Source: Chloroflexota bacterium (lineage in GTDB: Bacteria > Chloroflexota > Dehalococcoidia > Lucifugimonadales > GCA-002723415). From it: a stretch of 64,000 nucleotides of DNA. Positions within the stretch are counted from its first letter, which is position 1. Each line of letters begins with the position of its first letter. The stretch lies in contig PBOA01000033.1 of the NCBI GenBank assembly GCA_002723415.1, forward strand, positions 18,576 to 82,575, read 5' to 3'. The position numbers and the translations under genes were made by a program. This document shows positions 58,261 through 64,000 of this stretch, piece by piece. The notes beneath the pieces were generated by a model. It did not search any database, was not told where the DNA came from, and was given only the letters and a program-made list of their open reading frames with translations.

Positions 58261-58400
58261 TACTAACTCCTTAATAATTTAAATAAAACCTTATTAAATA
58301 TCACCATTTTTTAAAAAGGTTACTTACACTTCATAAAATTATATATTGATAGAATGCTATGATCAATACTTTATGATCCTATATTATGAACATTATTTAA

Positions 58401-59693
58401 TTAATAAATTGTATCTTCATTGCGTAATACTTCTATATCATCAATATTATAACCTAAAGATTTTAATATATGATCTGTATGTTCACCTAAAGCTGGAGCT
58501 GGTAATTTAGCTACAAGAGGGGTTTCACTCATTTTTATTACAGGCCCTACTGTTTTATATTTTCCTGCTAGACTATGATCAAGTTCAACCATTAAACCAT
58601 TAGCTTTAACTTGTTCCAATCTACTAGTCTCTTCAGGAAACAAAACTTCAGCAGCAGGGATCCCTGCTGCATGCATTTTAGGTAAAATTTCAGAAATCTT
58701 ATATCCATTTAATTTTTCTTCTGTTTCTTGATACACTTTTTTAACCTTCAAGTCGTCAGAAGTATCCCAACCATCTAAATTTACCACATCAAAATCAGAA
58801 TCCAAGCGGAAATCTACAATACCTAATAAATCCATAAATTTTTTCCGTACTCTATTGCCTAATATACCTACTGCAATTACTCCATCTTTAACTTGAAACA
58901 TTCGATAATAATTATTCGCATATGAGCCAATAAATGCTCCTGCATCTTGTTTTTTTAACTCCATAGCCTTATTTATTGGCTCATTGTTTTCCTTAAGTAC
59001 ATTTAAATTATTAATAAATTTTTCAATATTATCTTTATCTACTACATCTACCTCAACAAATGCTGGAGTCAATAGGCCCATTACTGTCCCTAACAAACTA
59101 GTGTCAATCTTTTGCCCTTTACCTGTTTTCTCTCGATGATATAAAGCTGTAGTGACTCCCCAACACATTGCAAATCCTGTGGCATGATCAACAACAGGTG
59201 AAGCAGTAATAAATTGCGGCAAGCCGTTCTGGACTTTTTTGTCACTTGCTACTAACCCCCCGACAGCTTGAGATAACAAATCTGATCCTGGCAAGTGAGA
59301 CATAGGCCCTTTAGTTCCATAAGTAGAATTTTCACAATAAATAATTTTTGGATTTATTTTTTTTAATGACTCATAATCTATTTTCAATTTAACTGGAACA
59401 TCTGGTCTAGAATTAATAATTACCACATCTGCAGTTAAAACTAATTTATAAAATATTTCCAAACCTTTAGAATGCTTCAGGTTTAAAGGCAAACTCTTTT
59501 TACCTCTATTTAAAGCCAAAAAATTCCTAGTTTCATTAGGTATAAAAGGTGCACTTTCTCTTTGAGGCTCTCCCCAAGTAGGTTCTACTTTTATAACATC
59601 TGCTCCCATGTCTGATAATAATGATCCGGCAAAAGGACCTGCAACAATTTGTGTATAATCTATTACCTTTATACCTTCAAGTGCTCCACTCAT
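58401..59693 (-). CDS. CaiB/BaiF-family (type III) CoA-transferase
   Basis: LEGIKVIDYTQIVAGPFAGSLLSDMGADVIKVEPTWGEPQR, ALNRGKKSLPLNLK. Confidence 0.93.
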   Translation of the reverse strand: MSGALEGIKVIDYTQIVAGPFAGSLLSDMGADVIKVEPTWGEPQRESAPFIPNETRNFLALNRGKKSLPLNLKHSKGLEIFYKLVLTADVVIINSRPDVPVKLKIDYESLKKINPKIIYCENSTYGTKGPMSHLPGSDLLSQAVGGLVASDKKVQNGLPQFITASPVVDHATGFAMCWGVTTALYHREKTGKGQKIDTSLLGTVMGLLTPAFVEVDVVDKDNIEKFINNLNVLKENNEPINKAMELKKQDAGAFIGSYANNYYRMFQVKDGVIAVGILGNRVRKKFMDLLGIVDFRLDSDFDVVNLDGWDTSDDLKVKKVYQETEEKLNGYKISEILPKMHAAGIPAAEVLFPEETSRLEQVKANGLMVELDHSLAGKYKTVGPVIKMSETPLVAKLPAPALGEHTDHILKSLGYNIDDIEVLRNEDTIY

Positions 59694-59822
59694 GTTATTA
59701 TCTCCTAAATCTATGATTGAACTATTAATAAATGATAAACTAAATAATCTAATTAGGTTGACAGTTTAATCCAAAATGTAATTAACTGCCAAGTATTATT
59801 TCAACATTTAAAGAAAAAGAGG

Positions 59823-60578
59823 TTGGTTATGAATAAATTAGACGGAAAAGTTTCTATAATTACTGGAGCGGGTACAGGAATAGGCAAAGGCATAGCATTA
59901 GAATTTGCAAAAGAAAACTCTAATTTGATTTTAGCTTCGAGAAAAACAGAAAACTTAGATAGCACTTATAAACAAATTAGAAGTTTTAATAAAAAAATAA
60001 AAGTTTTAATTATTAAAACTGATGTTACAAAAGAGTCTGATGTATCAAATTTATTTAAAAAAACAATTGATGAATTTCAAAAAATAGATATATTAATTAA
60101 CAATTCAGGAGTTTTTGATGGAGGGCCTATCGACAGCCTCCCTCTTGATTCTTGGCTTAAAGTAATTAGTGTGAATTTAACAGGGGTTTTCCTTTGTACT
60201 AAAGCTGCAATGCAAATAATGAAAAAACAAAAAGGTGGACGAATTATAAATATCGGAAGTATTTCAGCACAAAAGCCTAGAATGGATTCAGCTCCATACA
60301 CCACAAGTAAACATGGCCTTGTAGGTCTTACAAAGTCCACAGCTTTAGAAGGTAGAGAACATGGAATAATAGCAAGCTGTTTACATCCTGGAAATGTAGC
60401 AACCGAACGTAGAATATATAGCGACGATGAAATGGCAAAAAGAAGTCGTAACGAAGAAATGATGAACCCTGAAGATATTGGGACTGCAGCAGTAACAATG
60501 GCATCACTACCAATGAATGTTAATATGTTAGAATCTATAGTCTTACCAGTAAATCAAGCCTACCTTGGAAGAGGTTAA
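59823..60578 (+). CDS. short-chain dehydrogenase/reductase
   Basis: SIITGAGTGIGKGIALEFA, NNSG, YTTSKHGLVGLTKSTA. Confidence 0.93.
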   Translation: MVMNKLDGKVSIITGAGTGIGKGIALEFAKENSNLILASRKTENLDSTYKQIRSFNKKIKVLIIKTDVTKESDVSNLFKKTIDEFQKIDILINNSGVFDGGPIDSLPLDSWLKVISVNLTGVFLCTKAAMQIMKKQKGGRIINIGSISAQKPRMDSAPYTTSKHGLVGLTKSTALEGREHGIIASCLHPGNVATERRIYSDDEMAKRSRNEEMMNPEDIGTAAVTMASLPMNVNMLESIVLPVNQAYLGRG

Positions 60579-60614
60579 TATAATTAATTTTAAAAAAATT
60601 TTAAGGAAATAAAA

Positions 60615-61373
60615 ATGAAAAAAGTATTAATTACTGGAATGAGTGGGTTAATTGGAGGGCTTCTCAAAAATAAACTTGAAAAAATAGGAGGTTATGAATT
60701 AACTGCACTTAATAGAAGCTTTATTAAAGGAGTAACTAACTTTCAAGCAGATATATCTAATATTGAAAATATTAAACCCGCATTTAAAAACCAAGATATT
60801 GTAGTTCATCTTTCAGCTTATCTTGAAGATGACGAATGGGAAGGTAATTTAAACACTAACATTATAGGAACTTATAACGTATTTGAAGCTGCAAGACTAA
60901 ACGGTGTTAAAAGAATAATCTTTGCAAGTAGTGGCAATACTATCAGAGGATTTTCTGACATAGAACCATACAAATCGATAGCTGAAGGAAGGTACAATGA
61001 CGTGCCTGAATTATATAAAAAAATCACTCATGAACAAGTACGTCCTCAAAAAATATATGGAGCTGCGAAAGTATGGGGAGAAGCTTTGGCTAGACATTTC
61101 TCAGATACTTTCGACATATCTATACTTTGTCTTAGGATTGGAGCTGTAAGAGCACAAAACAAACCCATTAACACTCACGAACTATCCACATATTTAAGCC
61201 ATAATGACGTGACTGATGCACTGCATAAATGTATTGAAGCACCTAAAGATTTAAAATATGATGTTCTATTTGCTTTATCAAATAATAAATGGAGTTATAG
61301 AGATTTAAACCACACTAAAGAAGCAATAGGATTTGAACCCTCTGACTCTGCCGATAATTATACAAATCACTAG
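60615..61373 (+). CDS. NAD-dependent epimerase/dehydratase
   Basis: KVLITGMSGLIGGLLKNKL, YGAAKVWGEALARHFSD. Confidence 0.88.
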   Translation: MKKVLITGMSGLIGGLLKNKLEKIGGYELTALNRSFIKGVTNFQADISNIENIKPAFKNQDIVVHLSAYLEDDEWEGNLNTNIIGTYNVFEAARLNGVKRIIFASSGNTIRGFSDIEPYKSIAEGRYNDVPELYKKITHEQVRPQKIYGAAKVWGEALARHFSDTFDISILCLRIGAVRAQNKPINTHELSTYLSHNDVTDALHKCIEAPKDLKYDVLFALSNNKWSYRDLNHTKEAIGFEPSDSADNYTNH

Positions 61374-61414
61374 TAATAATTTTTTAATAAGATTGGAGTA
61401 TATCAACCAAATAT

Positions 61415-62530
61415 TTATATTTTAGGTAAATTTTCCTCAAAAAATCTTTTCCAATTTAGATATAAAATATTTTCTATATCTATCTCTTTATATCCTCTAT
61501 TTGCTAAAATATCTCCAACTTTTTGATAATCTGCTACAGTATCAATTCCATATGGGGCACCTTCACGTCCCCCTTGGCCATCTGTATCTCCTCCAATTGC
61601 TGCATGCAATGAATTTCCAGCTATTTGGCAAACGTAATCTAAATGGTCAACAAAATGCTCTAAAGTTATTTCTTCTCTAGGAAACACATCTCTTCTATTC
61701 GGAATATTATTCCAATCTATTCCTTTTGGATGAAGCATCCATGTATCCATTGAAGAACCAATAACTGCACCCCTAGATATTATTTCACGTAATAGACTAT
61801 CAGGTATTTGCCTTTCTCCTGGAGCCAATGATCGACAATTATGGTGACTAGATAATATTGGACCATTAAAGTTATCTAGCTCTTCCCACACAGCCCTATC
61901 TGATGTATGGCTTACATCCAATATCATACCTAAATTATCCATTTCTTTTAAAAGCTCAATAGCATCCCCAACTAATCCACCTTCTGTACCAGTAGCTGTA
62001 CCGTGTGAGTAGCTACTAACTCCATAATGAGAAAGACTAATCACCCTCAATCCTTTGTCCCACCAATCATGCACTTGCTTAGGCCAATGTATAGCATCAG
62101 CTCCTTCCATCCCTAATACCATACCAAAAGGCAAATCACTCACATCTTGTTCGGACCATAATTTAATATGGGAGTTAATATCTCTAGAAGTTGAAAGTAT
62201 TTTTGCCCAACCAGTAGATTCTAAAATTTTATAATACTCCAATTCCCCTTGAGCTATCGAATATGCAATATCTTTGTTTTTACATTCTCCATGAGAATGT
62301 AAGTCAGGCCTATATATGCAAACAGAAACTTTAACTAATGCTGCAGCAATTTTCCCTTTACGTAATTCTGGTATAGATGCTAGGGTTTCCGAATCATCCC
62401 ACCCAGTAATAAAACCTCTTCTATGTGAATTCTCTCCTAATCTTACTTCTTCTATTGGTAATGTAAGGTCACGATCCAAATAAAACGCCCCATGTGCCAT
62501 AGGATAATCTCCATCAATAATTAAACGCAT
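61415..62530 (-). CDS. peptidase M19 (membrane dipeptidase) family
   Basis: GMEGADAI, ISLSHYGVSSYSHG, ILDVSHTSDRAVWE, SSHHNCRSL, GGDTDG. Confidence 0.9.
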   Translation of the reverse strand: MRLIIDGDYPMAHGAFYLDRDLTLPIEEVRLGENSHRRGFITGWDDSETLASIPELRKGKIAAALVKVSVCIYRPDLHSHGECKNKDIAYSIAQGELEYYKILESTGWAKILSTSRDINSHIKLWSEQDVSDLPFGMVLGMEGADAIHWPKQVHDWWDKGLRVISLSHYGVSSYSHGTATGTEGGLVGDAIELLKEMDNLGMILDVSHTSDRAVWEELDNFNGPILSSHHNCRSLAPGERQIPDSLLREIISRGAVIGSSMDTWMLHPKGIDWNNIPNRRDVFPREEITLEHFVDHLDYVCQIAGNSLHAAIGGDTDGQGGREGAPYGIDTVADYQKVGDILANRGYKEIDIENILYLNWKRFFEENLPKI

Positions 62531-62559
62531 ATCAAATCTCCCTAAAATAACTTATATGT

Positions 62560-63078
62560 TTATATTTTCTTGTTTTTATTAATATTTCTTGCAACAATCA
62601 TTTTATTAAATAAGTTTTCAGCGTCAGTGTTACCAATATCTGGAAATACAACTGCTATATGAGTTTTCCCTTTATTATATTCTATATATATACTTGTATG
62701 AGGCTTTATCCTAGTTATTGATTGAAGAATAAAATGTAGGCCTATAACAAAAGATATAATTCCCATAAAAAACAAAAGATTTTGCACCCACTGAGAAAAT
62801 ATTGGAATGAAAATAGTTACAGCACCTAACAACACCCCAATCAAAGATATTTTCAAACCTGAAACAATTCTACTCTCTTGACCACCCGAAATTTTTTCAA
62901 AGCTATATATATCATCTAATCTTATTTTTTGTAATTTTTTCGAACCAAACAGTCCTTTTTTAATAACAAATAACATATCTTTCGTCAATAAAATTGAATC
63001 ATCTTTATAACTTTCTTTTTTATAAAGAACATCTTCTTCTTCAACTAATTGAATAATATCTATTGGGAAAATAGACAC
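62560..63078 (-). CDS. hypothetical protein with PH-like segment and two TM helices
   Basis: SILLTKDMLFVIKKGLFGSKKLQKIRLDDIYSFEKI then hydrophobic hairpin; same layout as 20684..21223. Confidence 0.6.
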   Translation of the reverse strand: MSIFPIDIIQLVEEEDVLYKKESYKDDSILLTKDMLFVIKKGLFGSKKLQKIRLDDIYSFEKISGGQESRIVSGLKISLIGVLLGAVTIFIPIFSQWVQNLLFFMGIISFVIGLHFILQSITRIKPHTSIYIEYNKGKTHIAVVFPDIGNTDAENLFNKMIVARNINKNKKI

Positions 63079-63189
63079 TTTTTAATCCTCCATTTATTAA
63101 TTTCAACAATAATTTTCTAAAATATTAACCCACATAACTCTTTAATACAAATACTATAATTAATGTTAAATAATGTAATAAAATTTATC

Positions 63190-63219
63190 TTGACTGCTAA
63201 TACAGGAGAAGTATATAAT
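63190..63219 (+). promoter_or_regulatory. sigma70-type promoter for 23S rRNA
   Basis: TTGACT (63190-63195), 18-nt spacer, TATAAT (63214-63219). Confidence 0.8.
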
Positions 63220-63253
63220 TATTTTTACGCAAAAATAGATATTGAATTTCTAA

Positions 63254-63277
63254 GGAAAACTACTTTAGGAGTTTTTC
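63254..63277 (+). promoter_or_regulatory. leader stem-loop (boxB-like position)
   Basis: GGAAAACT-ACTTTAGG-AGTTTTTC, 8-bp stem with one G.U. Confidence 0.5.
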
Positions 63278-63289
63278 TGTTTTTACGTG

Positions 63290-63301
63290 TGTACTTTAAC
63301 A
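63290..63301 (+). promoter_or_regulatory. rRNA antitermination boxA-like element
   Basis: TGTACTTTAACA compared with E. coli rrn boxA TGCTCTTTAACA. Confidence 0.65.
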
Positions 63302-63380
63302 ATTGAATCCTGTTTAAAACAAATTTCTTAAAAAATATTATTAATTGTAATTAATGACCGAGTAATCAGACCTTAATGAG

Positions 63381-64000
<620 letters not shown>

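Overview
AT-rich bacterial chromosomal window, almost wall-to-wall housekeeping and metabolic genes. No phage, IS element, CRISPR array or toxin-antitoxin locus was recognisable by eye. Gene content (UPF0182, CofE of F420 biosynthesis, CaiB/BaiF, aldehyde-oxidase-type Mo subunit, UbiA/UbiX/UbiD, M19 dipeptidase) and a 23S rRNA with no 16S in front of it suggest a low-GC marine Chloroflexota/SAR202-like (Dehalococcoidia-related) genome; this taxonomy is inference. Main blocks: valS, glcB, folB, CitE-like lyase, cofE; leuB, leuS and a second beta-decarboxylating dehydrogenase; NUDIX and tRNA-Glu(UUC); argC, nth; a RidA/EctD-like PhyH/two DSD1-like PLP proteins operon; a long minus-strand arginine operon (argJ, argB, UPF0182, argD, argG, maoC, argH, rpe, beta-lactamase-fold, tsaD); an orphan Mo-hydroxylase large subunit plus a duplicated alpha/beta-barrel protein; ComE-like TPP subunit with ubiX/ubiA/ubiD; a CinA-C/nucleotidyltransferase fusion; a K+ transport cluster (TrkH, TrkA, USP, two RCK-N-only proteins); pheA; a MfnB(DUF556)-TusA-like fusion next to a DapA-family protein; rpmB, DAK2 protein, degV and a frame-disrupted recG; acnA, ferredoxin, CaiB, SDR; and the 5' part of a 23S rRNA gene with a readable promoter and boxA leader. 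Most interesting: (1) the MfnB-TusA fusion; (2) the DSD1-like pair, one member missing the PLP lysine, in an operon with an EctD-like dioxygenase and RidA; (3) recG split exactly at an A11 tract; (4) an apparent ATT start codon for argB with an ideal Shine-Dalgarno; (5) unlinked 23S with promoter, stem-loop and boxA.
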